Source: Plantago elongata
Taxonomy: Eukaryota; Streptophyta; Magnoliopsida; Lamiales; Plantaginaceae
Length of the DNA: 32,724 nt
Assembly: GCA_036897095.1 (NCBI GenBank)
Contig: JAYMSP010001391.1
Span: 1 to 32,724, forward strand
Direction: 5' to 3'
Shown here: piece after piece, positions 23,661 through 32,724 of the stretch
How the letters are laid out: the number at the start of each line of letters is the position of its first letter
Position numbering within the stretch: the first letter of the stretch is position 1
Program-made: the position numbers and the translations under genes
The notes under the pieces: generated by a model
Seen by the model: only the letters and a program-made list of their open reading frames with translations
Told to the model about the DNA's origin: nothing
Database searches by the model: none

Positions 23661-24029
23661 ACTGAGGTCTCACATTTTGCCGAGGTCTCACATTTACTCT
23701 TTGCTGATGACATGCTTATCTATCATGATGCTACTTGTGATGCCGCTAGAGAAATTGCTACAATTATACATTGCTATAGTTTGGCTCAGGGCAGGAGATT
23801 AACCTTGAAAAGTCGAATGTCGTCTTTAGCAGTAACACTATACGTGATAAAATTGAAGCGGTGAGAGGATGTCTTCATGTTCGTGTTGTTGAGAAGCATG
23901 AAAAATACTGAGGGATTGTCGACTTAGATTGGGAGGTCTAAGAAGGAGGTCTTTGGGGGATACTTGAAATATTATTCCGACAGAGGACTAGAGGATTTGG
24001 GGAGAAATCATTCCAAAGCTATAAAAGCA
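23660..24029 (+). mobile_element. L1-type LINE reverse transcriptase fragment
   Basis: 23688-23780 reads SHLLFADDMLIYHDAT, with the FADD catalytic box at 23700-23711, followed by AREIATIIHCYSLA. A single-base loss at about 23783 shifts the frame. The other frame then continues GQEINLEKSNVVFSSN and VEKHEKY, hitting TGA at about 23908. Further LINE-like coding (KKEVFGG, then a GFGEKSF match to the usual GWGEKxLS segment) runs to about 24020. FADD, then A(S)GQxINxxKS, then KYLG is the standard order in plant non-LTR RT. It is truncated on both sides and inactive. A duplicated GAGGTCTCACATTT lies just before it (about 23664 and 23683). Confidence 0.8.
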
Positions 24030-25000
24030 GTTGTAATACCCGAGAATTTCAGTATACTTATTTTAATATTTATTCTTCTTCGTTTTTCACTTCCCCGTTC
24101 TTTTTCGGAAATTTCCCTTAATTTTCACGTTACTAATCTTAATTTACTTCTTATCTGGCTCCTTTCCTCGTTAGATGTTTATATTTACTTATGTAGCCTT
24201 TCTAACCGCAAATAAATATATGTTCCTTCTTCGATCGTTATCTAAAATTCTTATCCATCAATCTATCTTCATCATCATTCAACATCAATCGTGTTTATTG
24301 AGTTTGCAAGAAGAATAACCTTGCTGCAAGTTAAAGCTCTCAATCACTGCCATGAATCACATCATTGGGATCTTCCTTCCGTCTCGCATTCGAGCACCAT
24401 TTGCACTTGCTCAATATCTGACCCAAGTTCTGCCTGTTGAGATCTTTGTAAGGGTATGATTCGACCCTTCTTAGTTCTTTCTCCCTTGTTAGTTGTTTAC
24501 ATGTTGGGTTTTGTTCTAACCGATATCAACACGATCGTCTTTCTGTGTAGATGATGTTTGGGTTTCGAAGTTTGAAAAATAATTGTGTTTTGATGTCAGA
24601 ATCTGAGCCCGAACTGTTGTTGTCCTAACAGTAAACTGCACTTGGCGGGTAACTTCATCGGTTCCTGTCTCCTTCATTACTTGATGGAATTTCTTGAATC
24701 TTATATCGGCGTTCCCCTTTCTGTGTAGATGATTCTAGAATATCTAACATCTACTCTCTGTCGAGTTTTTATACCTGAATTGGATCTCGAACAGGAACTG
24801 CGCGAGCAGAAATCTGCACGCAGGGGTATGTTCGTCCTGTCTTATCATCTTTGTATCTTACTACTTCGAACTAAGTTTTGTTCGCATTTAGAATTGGTTT
24901 TCGTCCATGTATTATATTATCACGTAGTTTGCATAAATTACTACGCGATACACTATAAAAAATGTCAACAAAAGGTGGATAACATATAAAATTTGTTAAA
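24030..25000 (+). mobile_element. Probable LTR start (TGTAATACCCGAGAATTTC...), extent uncertain
   Basis: The LINE coding is interrupted at about 24030 by TGTAATACCCGAGAATTTCA, a typical 5' terminus of plant gypsy LTRs. Downstream are repeated phrases such as TTTCTGTGTAGATGAT (24541 and 24719) and GGGTATGATTCGACCC / GGGGTATGTTCGTCC (24453 and 24822), suggesting internal duplication of about 180-370 bp. A matching ...CA end was not found, so the right edge is a guess. The 86-codon frame at 24729-24989 lies inside it and is not supported as a gene. Confidence 0.4.
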
Positions 25001-26390
25001 AATATATACTCTTAAAATTAATTAAATTGCATACTTTATAGCTCTAGCATGCAAAAATTCTTGCTCAGTCTACCAATTCTCCAACAATGACTTGCCTTGT
25101 GTCGTTTAAGGTTTCTACACAATTAGTGTCATGTCTCAACAGGGGAGAAGGTAACATTATTTGACCCCTGCCGATTTCAGAAAATTTCACATATATATTT
25201 GATTTTATTTTTATTTAATATTTAAATCTTTTACAATACCGTTTATAATAAAGCTCAAAAGAAGAACGTATAAACTTTAAATTTAAATAATAACTTACAT
25301 ACCTTAAAACTATCGCTTATAATTTAGGGTGTCCAGTTAAGAAATATTGTTGTTTTCGATAATTTTAAAAGTAATTGTTGACTACATGAACGTTTCACAT
25401 AATTTAATATTTTTATTAACAATATCAATCCAATTATATTGAATTTAAATATACACAAATCACCATCCGAAAAACTTCATATATTAGGATTCACGTATAA
25501 TTTTATATAAAAATACAAGAGTAAGTATAGTAAGAGGAGAGATTTTTTTAATCTATAGGAAAATTCGATATTATAATAATGAACCGGTTAGTTCTTTTTG
25601 TATAAAACACCAAATTATAACAACAATCCCACACAAAAACTATAACATTCAACTATCTTTCCCTCTCTAAAAAAATTATAGGGAGAGAAACGTATACTTC
25701 TTTTCTTATTCTCTCTCTCTCCCTCCCCAACTTTCCCTCCACATATCCACCGGTGACATTCGTGGCGATGCCTTCTCCGGTGATGATGTTTGGGAGAATC
25801 ATCTCCACCGAATTTCAATGATTTCGTCGGATTTCGAGCAATTTCACCGGATTTCGAAACAATTTCACCGGATTTACTCAAATCCATCAAAATTCAAGTG
25901 AAACGATCAATATTTTGTGGTTTTTATTATTTTTCCATTTGTTATATGGACTCATGTTGCTTTTTTCAGTTTGCATCTCATTCGAAAGTGAAAATCGACA
26001 TCTTATTTTTCGTTTTTTGATAATTTTGCGATCAGGTTTTCCAGATCTGAAACTAGATCTGAAATTTGTACATTTGAAAATTTAAATTATTTCGCTCAGA
26101 TGTTATCTGGTGTTTCGTTATGATTTTAAGAATCATTGATATATTTTTTAAGAATTGTTGTTATTGTTTTAAGACTCGCCGTTGTAAAGATTCATTTCAT
26201 TTTTTTTCTCGTTAAAATCAACTAGAAGTTATATTTAATTTTTTTTGTTCGTTTTTAAATGATTTTACGACATGTTGCTTTCAAATCTAAAATTCATACC
26301 GAAAAATCGAATCATTTCGTAATTTTGTTATTTGGTGTTTTGTTAAGGATTTAAATGGCATTCTTATAATTTTAAAAGCTGGTGTTATGG
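25001..26390. other. Intergenic AT-rich DNA with a CACCGGATTT triplet repeat
   Basis: No gene recognised. At 25805-25885 a phrase of about 22 bp (GAGCAATTTCACCGGATTTCG form) occurs three times in tandem (near 25822, 25843, 25865). A CT-rich tract lies at 25695-25740. A 91-codon minus frame (25615-25890) is made from these repeats. Whether this CT-rich leader and the spliceable-looking segment at 26996-27110 form one gene is unproven. Confidence 0.35.
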
Positions 26391-26399
26391 TTTCAAGCA

Positions 26400-26960
26400 T
26401 CGTTGTAATGTTTTTAGTTTGTATTAAGCATTTCGATCTATTATTGTTTTAGCGAATCCATTATATTTTTAAAATCTGTAATTCTAGTTTCAAGGAGTAA
26501 TATTGTATTTTTAGCCCATGATAAAATATTTAAGATTTAATTTTTTGTCAATACTTTATTATACTTATAAGGTCCATCAATGTTACTATTTTTAGCTTGT
26601 ATTGCATGTTACTCCTGTATAATTATTTATTAAATGTCATTATTATATATTTAAGATACATTGTTATGGTTTAAGACTTTAATATTATTTTTTTTAGCTT
26701 GCGTTGTATGTTCCTACATTGTTGTAGTTATAATAGTCGTTATTATAGTTTTAAAAGAAATCACTTTAGTTTTAACTATGAAAGTTATTGTTTGGAGCTT
26801 ATGTTTCATGTTCCCTCTCTGTATAGTTTTAAGAGGCATTGTTATAGTTGTAAGATATTATCAATGTTACTATTTTTTCTAGCTTTTGTTTCGTGTTTCT
26901 ACTTTATTATTGTTTTAAGCATGAATGTGATAATTTTAATAAGAGTCGTTACATGTTTAA
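26400..26960 (+). repeat. Degenerate tandem repeat, unit about 80-105 bp
   Basis: A phrase like TTTTTAGCTTGTRTTGCATG followed by a TTGTTATAGTTTTAAGA-type segment recurs near 26413, 26510, 26590, 26693, 26794 and 26879. Spacing is 80-103 bp and divergence is heavy. The two long frames here (26661-26992) simply read the T-rich repeat. The complementary A-rich form (TTAAAACTATAAC) appears at about 27300-27540, so part of the region may be inverted. Confidence 0.4.
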
Positions 26961-27929
26961 CCCAGTTAATGAATGTTTTTAACAGGTACTGACGATAACA
27001 TCGAGTTTGATGATAAGTCTTTTAACGGTCTCACAGTATATTGGAGAACAAAAAGGCAGGAAGTCAAAGCTCACCAATTCAATTTGTATTTGCATCAAAA
27101 AAACACCAAATGAATGTTTATTATAATATTTTTCATATGAGAATGTTTATTGTAATGTTTATCATATGAGAATAGATTTTTATATATTTGGATATCTGAA
27201 TTTTTCAATAGCGTAAAAATTGAATTGCAAATAACTTATTTAAACTTGTTTATTGGTGTTTTAATGGCATACATGAATGTTTAGACATGTCTAATAATAT
27301 TAGAATGTAATTTAAAATTATAACAATCCATCTTGAAACTATCATGTAACTCTTTAAAATCATCACATCAAATTAAATTACAAAAGTGGTATAAAACTCT
27401 AATTGATTATATACCGACGCATTAAAACAATCACTTCACCTTTTAAAAAATTAACAGGATACTTAAAACTATAACTGTAACTTTCAATACTAACAATTTA
27501 AAATTATAACACAATCTATTAAAATTATAATATAAAATGTTTGTCTCATCGATGTTTTAAATTTCTCGGACGGTCAGACTGCTTAAACCAAAAACCGCGA
27601 AAAAACCTAAAAGTTCATGATTTTCCTATTTCTTAAGAAAATCTTATCTTTTCTAAGACTTTAGCAAAATATAATTTTTATTGTAAAATGTGTACTTTGT
27701 ATGTAGTATTGATATTGGTTATTTATTAGTTGTGTATTTTTTTTAAATTGTATGTATCTAAGTTATGTGGTACAGTAAAAATTACCAATTGTAATGTATA
27801 ATGAGTAAATAATTTTTATATTTCTAGTATTTAAAGTCGAGTTTTAACACGGGCTGAAAAAATTCTGGCTTCATCTCTGTGTCTCAATGAACGTGTCCCA
27901 CTAATAACAAGTATATAACTAGGGCATGA
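26961..27929. other. Intergenic; one exon-like segment at 26996-27110
   Basis: TTTTTAACAG at about 26995 is a good acceptor and is followed by an open stretch, GTDDNIEFDDKSFNGLTVYW and onward to a TGA near 27110. It resembles no family I know and no partner exon was found, so it is noted but not called a gene. The rest is AT-rich with nothing seen. Confidence 0.25.
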
Positions 27930-28835
27930 CTAAGAATAGTACCGTCGCATTGTACTATTGTTAGTACTACGATCTAACCATTGGATCAACTCAAGATTAA
28001 ATCTCAACCCTTAACTATTTATTAATGCGACATGGTGTCTGTCGCATAATAATTAAAAACATTATATGGTCAATTATATACATACTCCTTATCCTTATCT
28101 TTGAAACTTAACAAAATATTATCCAATAAAATTCAAAATTAACCCCACATAAACTAAAAATACACAAAATACCCATTTGTTATTTTTTTTTTAAAATTAA
28201 AAAATTAATGATGGCCAGAGCTCCGGTAAATTGGCGAAGCTCCAGTAATAATTGATCGGCAACTGACGAGCCGCCATCTCGCCGGAGCTTCCTTCAAAGC
28301 TGGAAGCTCCGACGAGCTTCATGACGGAAGTTGTTCCGCCATGAATGAAGCACATCGGATCTCCTTCATCCATGGTTGAATCTGCCATGGATGAAGCAGA
28401 TCCACCATGGATGAAGCAGATCTGCTTCATCCATGGTGCTCTTCCATGGCAGCAGGATGAAGCAGACCTGCTTCGTCCAATCCGTCATGGATGAAGTCGC
28501 CATGGAAGCTCAGCTCCGGCCAGAGCTTCCATGGCGGAACAAACTTTGGAAGATTAAAAAATTGTTGGAGCTCCGGTGGAGGCGGCGGTGGCGATCAGTA
28601 GGGAGGAGAGGTGGTGGTAAATTTTAGATAATGAGGAGTTGTTTTAGAGTTAAATATGTAAAGTAATTAAATAAGATGATGTGTTTTGTAAATTTATGTC
28701 AGTTGTACTTTTAAAATTGTTGAAATTATTTAAGTAGTTAATAAATTAATTTTTAATGTTTAAATTATATTATTTATTAAATTTTAAAAAGCGTGTTAAT
28801 AATAATACAGTGCGAGGTAGTACTGAAATGTGCCA
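27930..28835. mobile_element. About 0.9-kb element with imperfect inverted ends and GC-rich centre
   Basis: The left end AGTACCGTCGCATTGTACTATT (27938-27959) is matched on the opposite strand at the right end by AGTACTACCTCGCACTGTATTATT (about 28826-28803). A further inner inverted pair TGCGACATGGTGTCTGTCGCA lies at 28026-28046. The middle (28205-28620) is GC-rich, with repeated CCATGGATGAAGCAGA motifs and GGAGCTCCGG/CCGGAGCT-type inverted pieces. No transposase coding is seen, so it would be non-autonomous. The superfamily and target duplication are not determined. The frames at 28197-28627 are made of the repeats, on both strands, and are not called genes. Confidence 0.45.
28403..28438. repeat. 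36-bp perfect palindrome
   Basis: The half-site CACCATGGATGAAGCAGA is followed immediately by its exact reverse complement with no spacer. Another direct copy of CCATGGATGAAGCAGATC lies just left (28386-28403), and variants occur at about 28350 and 28487. Confidence 0.95.
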
Positions 28836-29043
28836 AGTAGGATACCTAGAGTCATTCGTTGTATTTGCTGTGCTAGCTAGCATGAGACATCGGTCAACAC
28901 TCCATAATTATTATCATACATTCTCTGTCGATTACAATCACTTGTTCTTTCTCATTAATAATTTAAATATACGTGTTCTAGAACACTACAACAATTTATG
29001 ATTACCCTTGCCTTATTTAGAGATGCCAGAAAATGGGACTGCT

Positions 29044-29772
29044 TCAAAGTTTAAAATGCTCCAACGTCTTAATACCATCTAGTCCCTTAGAATAAAAGTA
29101 TCCCATAAACTCCTTCATAGTGGTTGCACGATACTTTGGAGGGTTCTCTTCAGACGTCAGCTCCCTAATTGGTTCAAGCATCTTTCTAGTCGTCGTAGGT
29201 TTTTCCGTTGATGTCATTTCCTCAGAAGGTTTAGTGACTAATCCAGAATCTCTACCAAAGAAGCTAGCCACGGATATTCGCGGACCCCTACTGCTTGCCA
29301 ATACTCTATGTTCGACGCTTTTAAACTTGTCGTTTGTTATGAGCTGAACATTTCAGATAATTTTTTTTTGAAGTATATACTATCAGGCATAAGTTCATAT
29401 ATAGATATCAATTTTTGAAGGAAGATAACTGATAACTGAAAAGTTAATACCTGTAGAATATCTCCCGTGTTGACTATTAAAGCTCCCGGTACAGGAGGAA
29501 CATCAACCCAACAGTTTTGATGTAGTACTTGCAACCCACCTAAACTATCCTGCAGGACAATGGTTATGAAATATGCATCTGAATGTTTGGTTGTACCGAG
29601 TGTCAATTCGGGCTCTGGGCATGTCGGATAGTAATGGCCGACCATGTAAACCTCTTCAGCAGCATCCATTTCTAAGAGATAATTTGTAGGCAATCCTAGA
29701 GCCTCTGCCATTACCATCAAAACACATTTTCCAACTTTCGTCACTTGCTCTGAATACTCGAACATGATCTCC
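29044..29772 (-). CDS. 2-oxoglutarate/Fe(II) dioxygenase (ACC-oxidase-homolog group), exons 2 and 3 only
   Basis: Exon 2 is 29772-29451 and exon 3 is 29343-29044 (stop TGA at 29046-29044), joined in phase across a 107-bp GT-AG intron. Together they give about 206 residues. Exon 2 starts at acceptor TTTCAG|GGAGATCATG, so the reading is [13 protein letters not shown]. The Met at 29834 lies in probable intron sequence. Visible: [14 protein letters not shown], the iron ligands H and D in [29 protein letters not shown], the distal iron His in FKSVEHRV, and the 2-oxoglutarate Arg in GPRISV. The tail [12 protein letters not shown] is typical of the group called 1-aminocyclopropane-1-carboxylate oxidase homologs. 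Family length is about 365, so exon 1 (about 160 residues, N-terminal DIOX_N) is missing from the 2.9 kb upstream. Either it lies beyond the window across a transposon-filled intron, or it has been lost. Members hydroxylate specialised metabolites or hormones; the substrate here is unknown. Confidence 0.85.
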
Positions 29773-29847
29773 CTGAAATTGGCATAATTCTTTTCATTCA
29801 AAATGATAAGTTCCAGGCTTGATAAGTCATACATTAATTCATATATT

Positions 29848-30540
29848 TCAAAGTTTACCTATGATTTCGGGAAACAAAGGGAAAAAAGAATGGAAGAAAG
29901 AAACCTTATAATTGTTGGGGTTTGGTTGTTTATCGAATGGGGCAAAATTTAGATTAGACAGACTGCTGAGTAAAGGTTGGATCTTATTCCTTAAGATAGT
30001 ATTAGTCCCGTTCTGGTGCTCACCTTTACTTAGCAAATAGTCTCCCAAGATAGAATAACAGTATTTGAATTAATGTTCAATCACTCGAACAGTAACTCTG
30101 CGAACTACTACAATAAAGGATTCTCCAGGCTATAGAGAGAAAGAGAGAAGGAAGAAAGAATTGAATTTGGTGTGTTGAATTCGATTCTGGGAGGGTCTAT
30201 TTATAATATCGAAGAGTTGCAATCTGAATAATTGTTCATTTTCGCGAAAAGGTCCCTGTAGAAACGAGCAGCACACATGTTCCTTTGACGAAAGGGTAAA
30301 TCGATTCGCTCAAACTCAAACCGAAATGACACAATCATTTGATATTCAGACCAACCAATTGGACTGAGCCGGTTACATCATTGTACTTGATCAAGCACAA
30401 TATATTTCTGGCCCAAAAAGATAATAGTATCTTCAAGACTGCAAGCCGCGAACCCATGACCCAAGCTGCTGGCCGAGCCATGTGGGCGCGTATGGTTGAG
30501 CAAGGAGCATCTAGCTCCCCCTTCCAAAAGCATGGGTGAC
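29848..30540 (-). mobile_element. Probable LTR-derived promoter block
   Basis: Read on the minus strand: GGGTCACCCATGC (about 30540), CATGGGTTCGCGGC, then a TATA box ATTATAAATAGACCC (30206-30199), CACACCAAATTCAATTC and a CT-rich leader, then GGGAGACTATTTGCTAAG. That U3-TATA-R/U5-like layout is common in copia LTRs. A 66-codon frame follows (30048-29848) with no known relatives. It could equally be a real gene promoter. It points in the same direction as the dioxygenase exons that follow. Confidence 0.35.
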
Positions 30541-30973
30541 CCTAAGAGTCCATCCCTTTAGCTCAATCCAATAGCTAATAAGTAGCTATTTCTTTCTCAA
30601 TATTAGTAATGTTGGACTTATCATATTCCAATTCTTGAAATTTCTACTATCATAATAGATTATTTACGATTAAAAATACTTAATTCTTAAACGTGTGGGC
30701 CCATTTAATTAATGTGCAAAGTAATAAACAAGTTCCATTGTTAATTAAAATTCTTACAATAATTTTACTCTGTTCCTCCCTGTTAACTCATAAAATAGAT
30801 GTATGTGAATTAATAAAACGTAAGTTGCAAGTGTGATACAAATAAAAATACAACAAGATTTTAACTAAGAAAGTTTTGTGAGATGAATAAAACTAGAGTT
30901 GTCGATCTAGGGGTTATCATTAAGGTATAGTACTTTGTGCAGTGAGAACTTATTATGTTTCAGTGGTGTTGAT

Positions 30974-31742
30974 TACTGGTGTGCATGGATCGGATTGGAT
31001 CAAATTCAATTCGAATTTCAGTTTAATCTGATCCGAATAGTATCTTTTTGCTCAATTTGATATTTGATCCGAATTTTTGGATCTGTTTCGGATCAATTCG
31101 AAAGTAGATCGGATTTTTCGGATTTAAATCCGAAAATCTACAGCTTTTGAAAAAAAAATGTTCCAAAATGTAAACTCAAATCCAACAACAAACTAAAGAA
31201 ATTGGAACTAAGTTTAACTAACTAGTAAGAACATCAAATTCGAAAAAAATCTAGCGGCGGATGTAGGAGGGGGCGGAAGGAAGGGTCGAAACTCGAAAGC
31301 TTCTCCGGCGAGGAATCCATGAAAAATCTGGCGGCGGAAGAAAGCTCCAACTCTTCCTTTGCTCCTTTGCTGTTACCACTCCTATGTCATTAAAGTGGTG
31401 ATGTTTGTGTAGTCAAAGCATGCAATTGAAGAGAATAATGATGATGTGTTAATATGGATATTGGAGTGAGTTGTGGATTGGGAGTGAAGAGAAGAATGAA
31501 GATGGGTACGGCGGCTAAAGTGAACTGGGAATTGGGAATGAAGATTTGGGGTTTGTAGAACTTATTGGCAATAAAATTTAATTGGATATAAAAAAACATA
31601 TATATATAAAATCCGGAAATTTTCGGATTGGAAAAAGTGCTAATTCGAAATCCAATTCGAAGACACTGGATCGGATTGGTTCGGATCCAATTTTCAGTTT
31701 TTTTGATCGATTTTTTGGATTCAGACTATATGCACACCCCTA
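30974..31742. mobile_element. Non-autonomous hAT element, 769 bp
   Basis: Flanked by an 8-bp direct repeat GTGTTGAT at 30966-30973 and 31743-31750, the size of hAT target duplications. Ends: left TACTGGTGTGCAT, right (opposite strand) TAGGGGTGTGCAT, 11 of 13 matching, similar to known hAT termini. Both flanks carry many copies of a GGATCCGAA / TTCGGATC-type motif in both orientations, as expected for subterminal transposase-binding repeats. A 22-bp palindrome is centred at 31125. The middle (about 31250-31370) is GC-rich (GGCGGCGG, CTCCGGCG). No transposase coding; the frame at 31390-31599 is not credible. Confidence 0.85.
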
Positions 31743-31814
31743 GTGTTGATATAAAATATACGCCAAAGGCATCTTATGCTCTCTGAGTCCTTCTAAGAGA
31801 GTGAACTATAATCT

Positions 31815-32105
31815 TAAGTTGGACGTCCTAACCTCTCCAACTTAAGGGTGTGGACTTTGATACGAACCTAGGCGTTTTAATATCTCCTTCCTAAGGGTAT
31901 GGACTACATTCCAAGGCTAGATGTCCTAACCTCTTTATCCCATGCGAATGGACTTCAGTCCTAAGATGGACGTTGTAACCTCTCCATATATCTTAAGGGT
32001 GTGGACTTCAATTCTAACATGAACGTCTTAACCTCTCCAATTTAAGGGGCATGGACGTTTGTTCTACCCTGAACGTCCTAACCCCTCCATCCTACGAAAT
32101 GCGGA
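31815..32105 (+). repeat. Tandem repeat, about 50 bp x 6, divergent
   Basis: A unit of the form GGACGTCCTAACCTCTCC / TCTTAAGGGTGTGGACTTC / AATCCTAAGAT repeats with the GACGTCCTAAC landmark at 31821, 31871, 31917, 31968, 32021 and 32071 (spacing 46-53 bp). Copies differ by substitutions and small indels. No coding. Confidence 0.85.
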
Positions 32106-32724
32106 CGAATGAAGATCCTAGTAAGGAGTTCTGAAACCTCGTGACAAACGCTTCACCCGAGAGGTCGAGTCTAACCAAGGAATGTTATAGAAGTTTAAAA
32201 ATATGAGATACACAATTATGAAGTGGACACAATTACCCTATCTGGTCCATTAGTGAAAATTGGAGCAAATGGACTTGCAAGCCCATAAGCCTAACTGATC
32301 ACAAGCACAATCTTATAGTACACTCAGTATAATTTGGGGAAGTCTAAACCTTCGGGGAAAGTGTATATATATATGTGTGACATATCCCCATAAGCAAGGT
32401 AAGTCATCTTCACTTATACATACCCAAATATTATACAATGTAGATCTTCAAATTCTCTACAGTAAAATCGACATCCGATTTGACACATAGCAAATCAAAT
32501 CTACCATTCTAACTTTCCCTCAAGCACGTCCTAACCTCAAGTCCAAATATGTTAAGTACTTATACAAGGTGAATTATGGTGCTCTTGATTATTTTAAATA
32601 TAAAGACTTACGCGAATTAGAAATCATCCCCAACAAAGGTATATTTTATATAAGACCAGCTGGATTAATTTATTTTCTTTACTTCAATAATATTTTTAAT
32701 AGGTTATTTATGATTATACCCCCC
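32106..32724. other. Intergenic, no gene seen
   Basis: AT-rich sequence with a (TA)n tract near 32362 (GTGTATATATATATGTGTG) that could be an LTR or promoter TATA, but nothing else supports either. The window ends before any feature is complete. Confidence 0.4.

Noticed and set aside
26661..26992. 73- and 97-codon hydrophobic frames resembling membrane proteins
   Set aside because: T-rich repeat DNA translated in any frame gives Val/Ile/Phe/Leu runs; two overlapping phases look equally hydrophobic.
28197..28627. Frames of 77 and 64 codons in the GC-rich island
   Set aside because: They are composed of CCATGGATGAAGCAGA repeats and inverted copies, open on both strands because of the palindromes.
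29773..29834. Met at 29834 as the dioxygenase start
   Set aside because: The family splice point fits acceptor TTTCAG at 29778-29773, and the codons before it have no family similarity, so this stretch is probably intron.
31815..32105. CRISPR-like array
   Set aside because: Repeats are contiguous and diverged with no unique spacers, and the window is plant nuclear DNA.
1..32724. tRNA or rRNA genes
   Set aside because: No cloverleaf-compatible GGTTCGAATCC-type T-loop with matching arms and no conserved rRNA segment was noticed; a tRNAscan run would be decisive.

Overview
This is a plant nuclear window, almost certainly from a eudicot. It is AT-rich and has three intron-containing protein genes with GT-AG introns, plant-specific protein families, and long intergenic stretches filled with decayed retrotransposons and small DNA transposons. 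The species cannot be named from the sequence alone.

Layout: 1-3046 holds short direct repeats and the 3' end of an LTR (to 2084). 3047-7254 (minus) is a complete 13-exon gene for the chloroplast pseudokinase-fibrillin protein PAP14/FBN11, with an inferred 5'UTR intron and a TATA box. About 8800-11280 is a degenerate tandem array with a unit near 55 bp. It is split by a near-symmetrical foldback element (9298-9712) whose GC-rich centre is itself an inverted repeat. 11900-14903 looks like LTR-type retroelement DNA and carries a 91-bp duplication. 14905-16965 (plus) is a broken Ty1/copia pol. It abuts the 5' end of a minus-strand Ty3/gypsy element (gag start, PBS-like site and an 811-bp LTR, 16966-18077).

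19027-21167 (plus) is a complete 6-exon gene for a secreted class-B GH9 endo-1,4-beta-glucanase. 21168-28835 is intergenic: an LTR-like promoter block, an L1-type LINE reverse transcriptase fragment (about 23688-24029), a probable gypsy LTR start (24030), a second degenerate repeat region (26400-26960), and a roughly 0.9-kb element with inverted ends and a 36-bp perfect palindrome. 29044-29772 (minus) holds the last two exons of a 2-oxoglutarate/Fe(II) dioxygenase of the ACC-oxidase-homolog group. Its first exon is not found in the remaining 2.9 kb, which instead holds an LTR-like promoter, a 769-bp non-autonomous hAT element with an 8-bp target duplication, and a 50-bp by 6 tandem repeat.

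The three genes have unrelated roles (plastid lipid-associated protein, cell-wall glucan hydrolysis, specialised or hormone oxidation) and there is no sign of a functional cluster. I found no clearly new biological system. The items most worth follow-up are the foldback with its GC core inside the 55-bp array, the loss of all kinase catalytic motifs in the PAP14 gene, the missing dioxygenase exon 1, and the element around the 36-bp palindrome.
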